DNA from: Rachicladosporium sp. CCFEE 5018
Lineage: Eukaryota; Ascomycota; Dothideomycetes; Cladosporiales; Cladosporiaceae
Length of the DNA: 55,206 bases
Reading direction: 5' to 3'
NCBI GenBank assembly: GCA_002077045.2
Contig: KZ111140.1
Coordinates: 682,960-738,165 of the forward strand
A program made the translations under genes and the position numbers. Positions 21,801 through 31,491 of the stretch are shown here, in pieces. Every line of letters begins with the position of its first letter. Position 1 is the first letter of the stretch. The notes below the pieces were generated by a model. It had not been told where the DNA came from. It did no database searches and saw only the letters and a list, made by a program, of their open reading frames with translations.

Positions 21801-22634
21801 TGGCAGACCGAGGGCGTTGCGCTCGGCAAGAAGATCGAGGAGATCAAGGTGGCGATGGAGAACAAGCTCAAGACCGCGCACGATATCATCGAGAAGACTT
21901 TCGCGTCCATGGGACGATTGCAGATTGAGGTCACGCGGTTGAAGACTGAGCTTACTGCGAAGACTAGTGAATTCGAGCGGGCTGACAGGCTGCTGCTGAA
22001 GCAGGACAATGACGCCCAGAAGACCATCGGCGAACTCAGACTTGAAGTCACGCGCTTGAAAGCTCAGACGTTGTTGGAAGATGAGGACATCGGTGCTTAC
22101 CAGGCTGAGATCGAATGTCTGCACCGAAATAACAATGAGCTTAGATTCGAGGTCGATGATCTCAAGGCTGAGATGGTCTCGAAATCGCATCATGCCGCTA
22201 CCGATATAACGCAGATCGCATCTCTGATACAGCACAATAAGGACCTGACAGCCGAACACGCCAAACGCACCGCTGAGCTAACCTCCACTCACACCCAAGA
22301 GACTGACAAGCTAAACGCGACACTCCAAGACTGGCACGCCAAGCTGCACACCGCCTGGAAGCGCGAAGCAGAACTCAACAGTATCGTTGAGCGCGAGCAT
22401 GGCTTGCGGCAGGAGGCGCAGGAGACGATGTGGGCTCTGCAGCGCGTGTTGAGTGCGAAGGAGAGGGAGGCTGCGGAGCAGCTGAGAGAGGAGGCTGATG
22501 GGGTGGAGCTTACTAGGGGCGAAGGGGAGGAGAGCGATGTGAGTGATGTTATCTCGGAGGCAGAGAGTGGAAGTGAGTTTAGTGTGCTTAGTGCGCCGAG
22601 GGAGGATGCGGAGAGTGAGGAGGAGGATGCGTGA
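18882..22634 (+). CDS. Large two-pass membrane protein with three internal repeats and a long coiled coil, unrecognised family
   Basis: 1,250 residues in one exon from the first ATG. I do not recognise the protein. Three divergent repeats of about 70 residues start near residues 185, 315 and 446, at regular spacing of about 130 residues. Each has a helical part (ASILAQ, ASILSQ, APICAQ), an Ala/Glu-rich link (AEAAS, AEAAG, AEAAG), then a strand-rich part ending R-x-V-type (GGHRFVD, GGQRVVAW, SHHVVGW). A hydrophobic segment follows at about 545-575 (YAGLVTGLTLLTFVAFGVL) and another at about 722-745 (PLFIIVSAALGLCFAGADLV). An acidic Asp/Glu stretch (about 780-815) precedes a coiled coil from about 840 to 1200 with heptad-rich Leu/Glu/Lys. 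The tail is acidic. An organelle-anchored tether or nuclear-envelope-like role is possible but unproven. No signal peptide is evident. Confidence 0.8.
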   Translation: MNLDGPGIEADNVEDISYQLAVLRNRKRENARTPAETLIDHAELRKILNRIFRTVLSPKSSGADAASEEMEKQEARESHRRDAAYSSIIGRHPIMPAAAVESGAKRVYTAHAKQAEDSPITSAGEDGEAVLATPADIVTEHENDLSPGQEPERWNADVELLRARLADRTAKYKVKHGLEQDGISLEQERASILAQLYESQLHRNDASPATAEAASMPTSTVDANLYIFDKDPVTGGHRFVDTQRIVIGYEQEPQQEAGETSVEAAPQNSANAAALSQVSGAEDDNDYVAEAAGEAEVLAMEETPNKPNKRYPVVMSEKTASILSQVRLIEEEGKRLSEATSSAAEAAGLPVPPAARHVYRFEKDANVIGGQRVVAWRDGQRIELQLTPSTIQAAVAATLRNKTLQTSWALEATQHSDAMKAITARVSAAFNRMPMPPGNCSLMRLGLTSEDSAPICAQMKWIEKEQHRRDGLSVYNAEAAGLCIPDFLQITYSYGGNQTNSSHHVVGWRHDDRIGTQAELIAQPAMLPAAQNVTTNATALLSANEAMGLLAYAGLVTGLTLLTFVAFGVLNGLLNDLINRRAKAKEGKRLVAEKEKVQSLLRANKGHIATEKAKFLLQATGCATPEMKAKEQLAAPIAPAPEVSDRESMVMLVNELIGFDYVRATRLLARDLMARRNFQRMGASFCGLVCIGSGHMTVRYAKSGNTTADAISVFWRLKDFVCHPLFIIVSAALGLCFAGADLVAWLDDREKSRPATTEEAKTVLAALAIAEAKPDDPDYYTDYNESCCESDDESVDEEDVDDGENTPRNDSNATLVDERAYNADDEKSTTLPPPCGHHHLIDFLSTENDQQRSINTRYNAQLNNVTRLHNEQVNVISEAKLLLDDFAKRHELCQKEVSSAKDDLQNARNEVERLKAGLEGQVRVQRSLILQREWANDALAGAKKENFHLTENSKAQIASWKLQARTFHDKALKWQTEGVALGKKIEEIKVAMENKLKTAHDIIEKTFASMGRLQIEVTRLKTELTAKTSEFERADRLLLKQDNDAQKTIGELRLEVTRLKAQTLLEDEDIGAYQAEIECLHRNNNELRFEVDDLKAEMVSKSHHAATDITQIASLIQHNKDLTAEHAKRTAELTSTHTQETDKLNATLQDWHAKLHTAWKREAELNSIVEREHGLRQEAQETMWALQRVLSAKEREAAEQLREEADGVELTRGEGEESDVSDVISEAESGSEFSVLSAPREDAESEEEDA

Positions 22635-23035
22635 GTTGCGAGTGATCGATATTGGAGGTGATGAGGTGAGTTTCGATCTGCTGCAGTCTGACGCTTGAGT
22701 GACTGACGTGTTCAGACGGACTGTGCGTTGCCGCTGGACGTAGGGGATCATAGTGCCGTCCGCCACGGTGTACAGTACTGATTCGTCCGGGAATCTGCAA
22801 GAGAGGTTGGGACTTTTGATAGCGTTGGAGCGAAACTGGCAGACGGCTCTGGTCTGGAACTTTCCTCTTCCATGGGCCAAGAGGTAGATCCATAAAGTGT
22901 TCCATCTTTATGGCTTTGACCTATCGAGTGTCGCTCGGATTTCCTGTATCCTCAACTCATTGCACCAAACGCCTTGCTAATGTCATGTGTTCTCATCGTC
23001 CCCAGTCCGCTAGCGCGAGGATTGTCTCTCGTATC
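22635..23035. other. Intergenic between convergent genes
   Basis: A 401-base 3'-3' gap between the coiled-coil gene and SWD2. Nothing recognisable beyond the expected 3' UTRs. Confidence 0.5.
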
Positions 23036-24127
23036 TCAATCCAAGTCAGGTATCCATAACGTGACCTCCTTCTCCGCACTGACAATCAAATTGTACCTCG
23101 GGTTGTACGCCACCACGCCCAACGCTTTCTGCGATCCCAGCTCATGCTTTGGCGTCAACACATTCTTCATACCCTTATCTGCCATATCCCACACCAGCAT
23201 CCCTGCCTGTGATCCATTTCCTCCAATCACATACCGCCCATCAGGCGAGAACGCTGCATCAGCCTGCGTGTAGCTTGGCGTACTGCTCTCGGAAGGTGGC
23301 AGGGGGTCTCCGGGCGCGGCATAAGGTGTCATTCGCGACACGCTAGGTCGGTGGAGGAAGTGGACGAGCGACCCCTCATAAGCGTCAAGGACGTAGTGGC
23401 CTGCTCCATTCGTAGTAACGAGCAGATATTTGCCATTGTTGCTGAACTCCAGCCCTGTCCAGCCTTCTGCATCGCGCTGGCCGTGGGAAGCTGCAAAGCG
23501 GTCTTCAAGCTCTGCGAGGTCGAAGTTGGCGAAGGGCGGTTTGTCATAGTTCTTCAGGTCGTAGAGGCAGACTGTTTGTGAAATGGTGGAGGCGATTGCT
23601 ATGACTGTGGCGGAGGGATCGTACGCGGTGAGATAGGCCGATGTGAAGCTCAGCTGGCCTTGTGGGTTGGGTGACCGGCAGTCCCAGAGCTTCACTGTGT
23701 TGTCCAGGGATGCAGAGACGAATTGATCATTGCTCGGGCTCAGCGCAAGGCTTGTCACGCGATCCTCATGGCCTTTGAAGTAGCGGATGAAGCTGTTGTC
23801 ATGCATACATAGGTACCGTATGCCATGATCGACCTTTGTTGAGGCGTATAGGATATTCGAGGAGTTGTGAGTGAAGCGGGCCAGGGCATTGCCGTACTTC
23901 TGCGACTTCAGCTCTTTCGCGTGCGCACCGGCTCGAGTGTTGTACAGCTGGATCGTATCATCTGTTCGCGCACATATCGCAAACTCGCCAGAATCGTCGA
24001 AGTCGATTGAGGTGTATGAAGTGTAGGGTGAGGGTGGCTTGAATTGCTTCGAGGGTACAAATGAGTGTATCACATCGGAGACCTTGGTCATGGGCGAGCG
24101 CTGGGTGGGAGCTGAGTCGATGTCCAT
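23036..24127 (-). CDS. SWD2: COMPASS/CPF subunit Swd2 (WDR82-like WD40 protein)
   Basis: Single exon, 363 residues from the ATG at 24125-24127 (MDIDSAPTQRSPMTKVSD). The frame is open further upstream but has no ATG. WD-type blades are recognisable: YTSIDFDDSGEFAICARTDD, the strong FKGHEDRVTSLALSP...VKLWDCR blade, and GWTGLEFSNNGKYLLVTTN. The start block VIHSFVPSKQFKPP and the order of blades match Swd2/WDR82. Swd2 is shared by COMPASS, which methylates histone H3 lysine 4 after H2B ubiquitylation, and by the cleavage and polyadenylation factor. Length is close to yeast Swd2 (329) plus the usual fungal insertion between late blades (residues around 290-310, Pro/Ser-rich). Confidence 0.9.
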   Translation of the reverse strand: MDIDSAPTQRSPMTKVSDVIHSFVPSKQFKPPSPYTSYTSIDFDDSGEFAICARTDDTIQLYNTRAGAHAKELKSQKYGNALARFTHNSSNILYASTKVDHGIRYLCMHDNSFIRYFKGHEDRVTSLALSPSNDQFVSASLDNTVKLWDCRSPNPQGQLSFTSAYLTAYDPSATVIAIASTISQTVCLYDLKNYDKPPFANFDLAELEDRFAASHGQRDAEGWTGLEFSNNGKYLLVTTNGAGHYVLDAYEGSLVHFLHRPSVSRMTPYAAPGDPLPPSESSTPSYTQADAAFSPDGRYVIGGNGSQAGMLVWDMADKGMKNVLTPKHELGSQKALGVVAYNPRYNLIVSAEKEVTLWIPDLD

Positions 24128-26250
24128 ACTGCCAAATTCTGCATCGCTGTACGGGCGACTTGGGGGTATTATGAAGTTGTAGATGGGTGTATCTACTTTG
24201 AGTAGACCGAATCGCAGCGCATGTGCTTGCACATGCCTGTCCTGGTCGAGCTTGGCTCCCCGGGTAGGGCCGTCCCTAGTCAGCCTTGTGAAGACGACAG
24301 TCTCGGGGGAGTCCAGGACACAATACCCCCCCACTGCACATCACCTTGCTGTCTGAACACACGCACGTGCTCGAGGACCACTCCGGAATCGCTCGAGGAC
24401 CATCAAGGAGCTTATTCAGCCCACAGACATTCCGAGAACAAAGGGGCCCCTTTGTTCGATGCGACTCGTCAAGCCAACCAACACTTCCATTTGTGTGGCC
24501 ACATTGTCCTGTGCTTGATGCTGGTTATGGTCTACGCCGCTCACTTTCACCGTTTCCAGTCTTAGTTTGAGTACCCCTCGACGATGGGAAGGCCAAGTCA
24601 TGAAGCTCCAGCATGTCGAGTCCGCCTTCCTTTCTCGGCTGGGTCGAGACGCCGTCCGATGTATTCGCTAGTGGGTCGTTGATGGCATCTGGATTCGTTG
24701 TCTCCTCACTCACAAGACTGCAAATAGCGTGCCCATGCAAGCTTTGTCAGACTCAGTGTCGTCTGCCATTTGACGTGAGACGCACTCCAAACAAGCCGGG
24801 CATTGTGCTCGAGAAGATTTCGTAAGGAAACTGGATCCATCCGGATGACATGAAGGTAAGGACTCTTCGCTCTCGTCAATTTACGCTAGCGATCGCGCTG
24901 TGATCCATCGGGCGTGGCATGTTGTTATTTCATGGTACCATTGTACCGGAGACTTGACTTGTACTCGAGCTGCGTTCGTTCTATATATGCTCGAAGTAAG
25001 CATTGTTGCTGTGCATAGATGCGACTGACTTGGCAGGTACCGCATTATAACTAGTAGCTTAGAGCTAAGACTGGTATGAGACTACTGAGCAACATATCAT
25101 TAATGGTTCCCTCGGGGGGTTCGGCTTCGATGCAACCGCGTGAGCACTTGCAGACTCCTCGACAGGCTCCGCAACAAATGCGTTCTCGTCGACTGCGATG
25201 ACTGTGGTGCCTCCCGCGCGAATCGGGAGCGGACTGATCGCAGCGGTCCCATTGCCAGCCTTACTGCGTGAGCAGGTAGGATAGCTGAGACGTTGACTTG
25301 GAAAGGTGCAGGCTCCTGGCTAGGAGTCCGTGATGTGCCATCAGGTCCTTCTATGAGATTGCTGGATCAGACATCCGGAGACATTGCCGGGCGCCGTAGC
25401 TGGTACATCATGACAGCAGTCGCGGGATCAAGACCGAGCAGCGACCTGGTGTTCACGGATCCGGCCATGTGTGGCCTTCTTTGTCCTCGATCGCTTAATG
25501 TTCGCAGGCTAGACGGCTCCAGAATCCGAACGCTCAGCTCGCAAGCTCAACAATCATTCTGTAGACTCCATCAGCACAGCACTGCAGGGATGTGGAGACA
25601 GCGAATCATCGGCAGCTATTGAATTGCTCGCTAGAAGCTAATAGATTCACCGCCTAATGTGCGCTTAGATCCGCCAACCTGAAGCGTCACATCGCTGGCG
25701 TCAGCCGCGGTACCTTCCCTGCCCTTACCACGCTACAGTCAGAGACTGCAAGCGTGATGCGATAGGCTAGCAGCGCGCGTGCGAGCTCAAGTCGAACCGA
25801 CATCGAAACGTGTAGATGTGAGGCTACTTCGTTGCCTGGCGATGTGGCAGGTCTCGCGTCGATGCTGGGCCCTAGAGGTTTGTGGTTCCGGTGCTTATCA
25901 GAACACCTCAAGATGGCCTGAGTTTCCTCCAGTACATGATCAGTTGGGCACCCGAGGCTCTACTGCTATGTAAGTACCTCATGCTACGGCAGTCGAGGCT
26001 TGGCGCGGTCTTTGTTCGCGTTGCCATCGACCTCTTTCGAGAAAGCGGGTAGCTCCGCACCCGAAGCTGTCCAAGGCTTCTGCACGCCTCGCCACAACTG
26101 CAGCAGAATCTACGTGCACGCAATCGTTGGGTAACGTGGCGCCGACTGCAGCTGCTTCGTAGCCGTCCTGGCAATGTCAGCGAAGGGGAAGCAAGAGTTA
26201 CCGCCTGCCACAGCTTTGCCGCCAGACCCAATACCTCTCAGCCGCACCTC
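24128..26250. other. Gene-poor stretch with possible decayed coding remnants
   Basis: These 2.1 kb contain no intact gene I can support. On the minus strand, 25080-25480 has short protein-like stretches interrupted by a stop and a frame change (discussed under findings). The remainder, including 24140-25080 and 25500-26250, shows no recognisable element. No terminal repeats or transposase motifs were seen. Confidence 0.4.
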
Positions 26251-28963
26251 ATGTCTCATAATCTTGACCTTATCAAGGCGGTCCGAAAAGTAGTGGCTGA
26301 CGATGAATGCGCGAAAGGCATTGATCTTTGCACCGTTGACAGCTCGTTTCAGGCCAAAAGGATCAATCATCTCTGGTCTGCGGATGGCATTGATGGGGTG
26401 ACACACTTCGAGCCGCCCGTTACTGCGAGTTGGGTCGACAAGGACTGCGCGTGCAACAGAACTTACACCTCTCGTGAACAGCAGCGCTACGACTGCCACG
26501 TATACACCAAAGGCCTTGATTGCGATGGCGCCGCGGAAGACATTGGCCGCGAGCTATCTGGAATCGATGAGGATTACAAGTGGTTTACTTGGTTCTTCGA
26601 GACGCACGGTGATGAGTTCTACAGCGCAACGATGGATTCTCGACGGCGGACAACAAGCATGGCTCGTCCTTCTTCAGCAGCTAGTTCCACGACGCGGACA
26701 AGTCGAGGTGTGTTGATCAGCAACCAGACCTTGCTCGCCTCCTGTTAGACGACAGTGATTGGGTCAACAAGCGTACGGATCATTCCAGCGACTACGTCCT
26801 ACCTTTCCTCAACCTGCAAAGCTTTGAGGCGACTGTAGATCAAACCGAGACCATGTTGAGGTTCCTGGACTTGGTGATCAATCGTGTCAAGTACTTGCCT
26901 AAGGACTTTTTCTTCACAGACTTGGAGCAAACCGAGCTTGGTTGGCAGACTGGATTAGTCGATGTGACCTTCAACGAGAGATGCGTCGTCATCCGAGGGT
27001 ATGCCTATGGGACTCTATGCGATTACAAGAAGGGCGAGGTCCACGGAGGCTACTCCATGGGTACTCCACGATACATGGTTGGCCTTCGCGGCCAGCGGCG
27101 ATTGTACGGTCATATCCGCCGGATGTTGCAGAGCATGGTGCGGCCTAATCCTGACATGCTACGACCTGACAACACACAATGGTGAGTACACCCGGCTGCG
27201 CGATCTTTCCAGTACATTCGCCCCGTATCGTTGGTGTTCCGATTCTTTCCTGACCCTTGGCTCATCGATATACAAAGCTGAAGCTAAAGCACTCTGTAAT
27301 GTTGATCGTCGAAGTGTATGACATCTACAGTGTATGTATGTACTGACATCATATCTCAGGCAGACCTTCATACGGCAACGTTCTCCGTCAAGGCTGCAAT
27401 CTCCGCTTTCGTACCCAGACGTGGATCGACACTTCGGTCCCCCGCCCACAGCAAAAACGGTAGCCTCGTGGCGGTATGACTTGAGTCAGCGTAAGCAATC
27501 TGGTAGCGGCCCCCTCCTGCGCCTACGAATCGAGCCTGACCACGTACCTTCACGCATCGAGTATCTTGCTACACAGCTCGCAGACGCCGCGTGCGTCGCA
27601 GATGAGGGACTATCTCACCAGTGTGCCGCGAAGCGCCGATCATCGTCGCTTCGTGGTCTTCGATGGAGCAATAGCCCAGATTGACCGCGTGCGCGAAGCT
27701 GCGAAAAGCTTGATCACTGAGCCTTGTCGCACCACGGCTATCGCTCACGAGGCTGCGCTGGACTCCATGACTGGATTGGTCGACAGTTCGTCGCAGGAGT
27801 TGTGTGTGGATAGTTCAAGCGAGCTGGCACAGCATTGGGTGTACTATCGGGAAGATAGGTTCGAAGGGCGGAACGAGTTTGTCAACTAGTTGCAGGAGTT
27901 GTGACATCACGTAGTTCTTTAGCAGTTGCAATCACTGACATCACACAGCATTGACAATGAGCTCCTGGCGCAGCGAGGGTGTGGCCTGGATCGAATGCCG
28001 GGCTTCTTGGACCTCTTAGCGTCGGATGGCATCGATCGGCTGGAGTGGCTCCAACCTTCGCACGTCCTGTCTGTCTGTGCCGAGACATTGGCGCGTCCAA
28101 GCCTTTGCAAGGTCCCCGAGCCTATTCCTGAGATTCTCAAGGATATGGCAGTACTTTGTCAACTTGGGGTCAGTCTGAGATCGCTTTCGCCGCGACTTGT
28201 CGACGCACGCAGGGATAGTCCCCTCGAGATCTACCTGTCTTTTGCAGATCCAGATGAAGATGGTGTACTCGACGAGATGCGTCAGCTCCAACCATGGAAT
28301 CTTCCGAACGCACTCGCGTCTTCAAGATATCTAGAAGATCTCCATGCGTCCTGCTGCGATCGCAGTGTTCTGGAGTCGTCTACTGAGACATGGACCCGAC
28401 TCGACGCTTTCTGGACTTCAATGCAAGCTACCTCGCCATCTGCAGTGTTAGGCTCGAACGACGAAACAAGCGAGTAACTCGAGTCGTCGTGGCGTTACGA
28501 CAACGGATCCGATGAGGGCGAAACCCATCCTAGCCTGAGATCAAGCAACGCTGTAGCAGGACCAAAGCATCGCGAAAACGTTGAACCCTCACCTGTATTT
28601 CCGGTCCAGCGCAACGGATACCAGCTGCTCGCATCTGGATGGATGGTCAACGTCATCCTCGTGAGCAAGCAAAGCCAGGTCACGTTCTGGAAGCTATTCG
28701 ATGGACGAAGCTCCATTAGACTCGAAGAACTTGAATTGGCTCTCAAGGATGCAGGCTTTGTGCAAGCGAGGAAGAATGATGGCTCCCATGTCCAGTTCAC
28801 CCGCCCTCCAACCGGTGCCGTTCCAGCGGCTACGCTGACACTTGCTCGTCATGGTACTGCAGGTCAGAAGGTTGACAAGCACAGGGTCAAGTATTGGAAG
28901 AAGGATCTTGTGGACCAGCTGGATGTGACGCGAGAGAGCTTTATTCTGCGGAAGATAGGGTGA
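26251..28963 (+). pseudogene. Broken multi-exon gene ending in a HicA/YcfA-like domain
   Basis: Coding-like segments follow one another on the plus strand but do not form one frame. Frame 1 runs from ATG 26251 to about 26635. Frame 0 takes over from about 26640, with an in-frame TAG at 26682-26684. A good intron (GTGAGT at 27182, CAG at 27357-27359) leads into frame 1, which gives way to frame 2 near 27590. A possible intron follows near 27880-27948. Frame 2 then runs on through one TAA at 28475-28477 to the final stop at 28963. At least two frameshifts and two stops indicate a pseudogene. The last 85 codons (FWKLFDGRSSIRLEELELAL, then DGSHVQF and LTLARHG) resemble the small dsRBD-like HicA/YcfA fold. 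I suspect kinship with fungal hypothetical proteins carrying a similar C-terminus. The rest is unrecognised. Exon borders other than the 27182-27359 intron are tentative. Confidence 0.55.
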
Positions 28964-29232
28964 GCAGGGGGTACGTGATGAGACGGTCTAGCGTTACTTG
29001 TAAAAGTCCTGCTCACTAGCAGTTCGTTGACTGATCATTGAATCGTCCAGCATTCATTCCATTGCACTGCTGTCAGTGCTGCATGCATCATCTCGACGAC
29101 ACTCGAATTGAAATATCGTGGTCTTATGCCTGTCGTGACGTTCCTCATCTACATTCGTGGCTGCCACTCGCTGCTGCAATAGGCCATTCTCACGGGACGA
29201 CGTCACGTCGCCGTGGCCCCGTAAGCACCAGC

Positions 29233-31491
29233 TCAAGGCTGGAACTCAAGATTCCATGCCGGCCGCCCATACCTCCATTCACTGAACCCCACCTCCCCAG
29301 GCATCTCCCTTCCATCACTCAGCCTCAGCCGCGGGAAGTGATCATTGACCCATACGTAGTCCACGCCCTCTCTAGGTGAAGCGCCGTAGTTAACAGGCGT
29401 GGGCGGATGCCGGACAGCTGTCTGCGAATAGCCGAAGGTTGGTGGCCGGTCGACACCAGGATGAGGCAGATTCTGGGCAGTGGGGTTAGAGGGATGACTA
29501 TAGGAGCCGACGCCGAGGAACCACTGCGCGTAGTCGTAGGAGAGAGTCAGGGCGCGGGTGAAGAGGCTCACATTGTTTGGTTCGGAGGATGAGGTGCTGG
29601 AGTCGGAGGACTCTGCCTCTTCGGTATCGTCTTTAGATGTTTTCGAAGGCACGTCTTTGGCTGCGATTGGGAGCTCACAAGCCTTTGCCACTTTCTTCGC
29701 CAAGTCGTCGTTCACCAGTACTAGGGCGCCCGAATGCCAGCCAGCGGCCGTAACGCTTAACGCAAAGTAAGCTCCGAGCCCATCTTCGTCTTCTTCCTGC
29801 AAGCCGAACTTCTCCTCCCAGTTGCGACCTTCCTGCTCAACCCACTCACTGACCTCGCCCTGCCCCGTGATATCTGGACTGCCGATAGCCATACGCAATC
29901 TTTCAGCGGCCTCTTCTGCACTCGCACCGCCAGAAGTGAGAAATGAGATCCACTGCTGCTTCTCGTGCTCGAACCAGACTCGACGGCCCTCAGTATACGC
30001 ATGAGGCACCAGTCTGCCATCGCCACCCATAGCTTGATAGCGGATACCTCGTAGCCGGCCTTCCGGATCACCGTGACCGCCAAGACCCAGTGCGCCGCAG
30101 GCTTGAGGCTCGGTGCCGTAGCTCGTGATGTAGCCTGGTGCGTGGAGGGCGTGGAAGTGATAGTCGCCGAATGCCACGCTGATCACGTCGTGATGTTGAA
30201 GTGCAGGGATGCGTTTGAAGATCTCTTGGTCAGTGTTCTGGTTTTGCAGTAAATCCATTATATGGTCTTGGTGCGCTGTCAGGACTGCACCAGAGCGCGT
30301 GAAGACCGCAAAGTTGTGAAAGCTGCCTTGCACGTCTGTGGCGAAGGCCTCGTCTGGGTTGTCCGATGTTGTGAGTCGAATTTCGAGAGGTTCGCTGATA
30401 GACTGGCTGTCGTCGCTCCAAGTGATTTGTGAGACGAAGAGCTTGCCGAGGGAGGTGTTGAAGAGGACCACAGCTTCCAATGCAATGAAGTTCAGCACCT
30501 CGCCCACGGTCTCCTCGAGTGAAGCATCTTCAGCCTGCGTGCTTCTCCCGCTTCGTGTCTTCCGCCAGCTTGTCTTCGGCACCGCAACGCTCTCAAGCAC
30601 CAATGCAGTGTCCTCAGCTTCTATATCGTCTTCCTCTCGTTGCAGCGGTTCCCATACCACAATTCCGGTCCCTTCGATCAACGCTGCGCTTTTGTTCCAC
30701 CCTGCTACAACTTGCTTCACCACACCCCTGCCAGAGACTCCTCCAGGCCCATTGGTATCATGCTCAATGAACCTCACTTGTAACCCAGCATGCTCGATAT
30801 TCTGCCACGACCAGATCCTCCCACTATCACTCAAGGCCAACACGTGACCTCTCCCAGCACTGAATTGCTGAACAGCAGTAGCTTCATCATACCTCTCCTG
30901 AGGTTGCACGAATCCACTCGGAAACCTCAGCGCCGTCAATTCCGGCTTCGTTGGCTGCACGAAGGGCGGCCGTCGCTGATTGGAGTGCAGTCCATCCATG
31001 ACTCCCACAGTATACAGCGCTCCCTTGCTCGTGAGTAGTGTAGTACTCCACCCTCCGCACTGCAGATCCGATATCACGCCCAAACCCTCCGTCCCTGCCA
31101 TCGCCCCAGGCCAACTCACATGCCTCATCCGCATTTGCCTGAGCCTTCTCATGCCAGGCGGCATAGTAGCTAAGTCCGCTCTCGAGGCAAAGCTATGCCC
31201 TAGGCAAGCTTTGTCGTTGTCGCCCCATGTCATAACCCGGCTCTGCGTGAAGAGCCGCTTATAGAGCTTCTGCCATCTGTGGCCGTTGGTTTGGACGACT
31301 GGCTGATTAGGGACGCGGAAAGTCGTTCGGACCAGGTGAGACCAGTAAGCGGGATCGTGGACGAGGGATGGCGAGTGTAGGTCCCGGCATGTCGAGGTCA
31401 GAGAGAGGAAGGAGGACGCATCTAGGTAGGGGAGGAGCAGTAAGATGATGTCGATGGGGAAGTCGAGGAGGGTTGTCGGTGGTGTGGCCAT
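29233..31491 (-). CDS. SAF1: SCF-associated factor 1-like F-box protein with RCC1 repeats
   Basis: Single exon, 752 residues from the ATG at 31489-31491. An F-box occupies about residues 8-50 (LLDFPIDIILLLLPYLDASS, then CRDL). RCC1-type propeller repeats follow: RVMTWGDNDKACLGHSF, SDLQCGGWSTTLLTSKGALY, FSAGRGHVLALSDSGRIWSW and VAFGDYHFHALHAPGYITSYG. The architecture matches yeast Saf1, a substrate receptor of SCF that targets unprocessed vacuolar/lysosomal precursors for ubiquitylation. It is longer than yeast Saf1 (637) because of a Ser/Glu/Asp-rich insertion near residues 580-610 (EEAESSDSSTSSSEPNN) and a tail of about 100 residues. An upstream in-frame extension to 31686 lacks an ATG. CAND1 at the left end of the window belongs to the same SCF system. 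Confidence 0.87.
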   Translation of the reverse strand: MATPPTTLLDFPIDIILLLLPYLDASSFLSLTSTCRDLHSPSLVHDPAYWSHLVRTTFRVPNQPVVQTNGHRWQKLYKRLFTQSRVMTWGDNDKACLGHSFASRADLATMPPGMRRLRQMRMRHVSWPGAMAGTEGLGVISDLQCGGWSTTLLTSKGALYTVGVMDGLHSNQRRPPFVQPTKPELTALRFPSGFVQPQERYDEATAVQQFSAGRGHVLALSDSGRIWSWQNIEHAGLQVRFIEHDTNGPGGVSGRGVVKQVVAGWNKSAALIEGTGIVVWEPLQREEDDIEAEDTALVLESVAVPKTSWRKTRSGRSTQAEDASLEETVGEVLNFIALEAVVLFNTSLGKLFVSQITWSDDSQSISEPLEIRLTTSDNPDEAFATDVQGSFHNFAVFTRSGAVLTAHQDHIMDLLQNQNTDQEIFKRIPALQHHDVISVAFGDYHFHALHAPGYITSYGTEPQACGALGLGGHGDPEGRLRGIRYQAMGGDGRLVPHAYTEGRRVWFEHEKQQWISFLTSGGASAEEAAERLRMAIGSPDITGQGEVSEWVEQEGRNWEEKFGLQEEDEDGLGAYFALSVTAAGWHSGALVLVNDDLAKKVAKACELPIAAKDVPSKTSKDDTEEAESSDSSTSSSEPNNVSLFTRALTLSYDYAQWFLGVGSYSHPSNPTAQNLPHPGVDRPPTFGYSQTAVRHPPTPVNYGASPREGVDYVWVNDHFPRLRLSDGREMPGEVGFSEWRYGRPAWNLEFQP

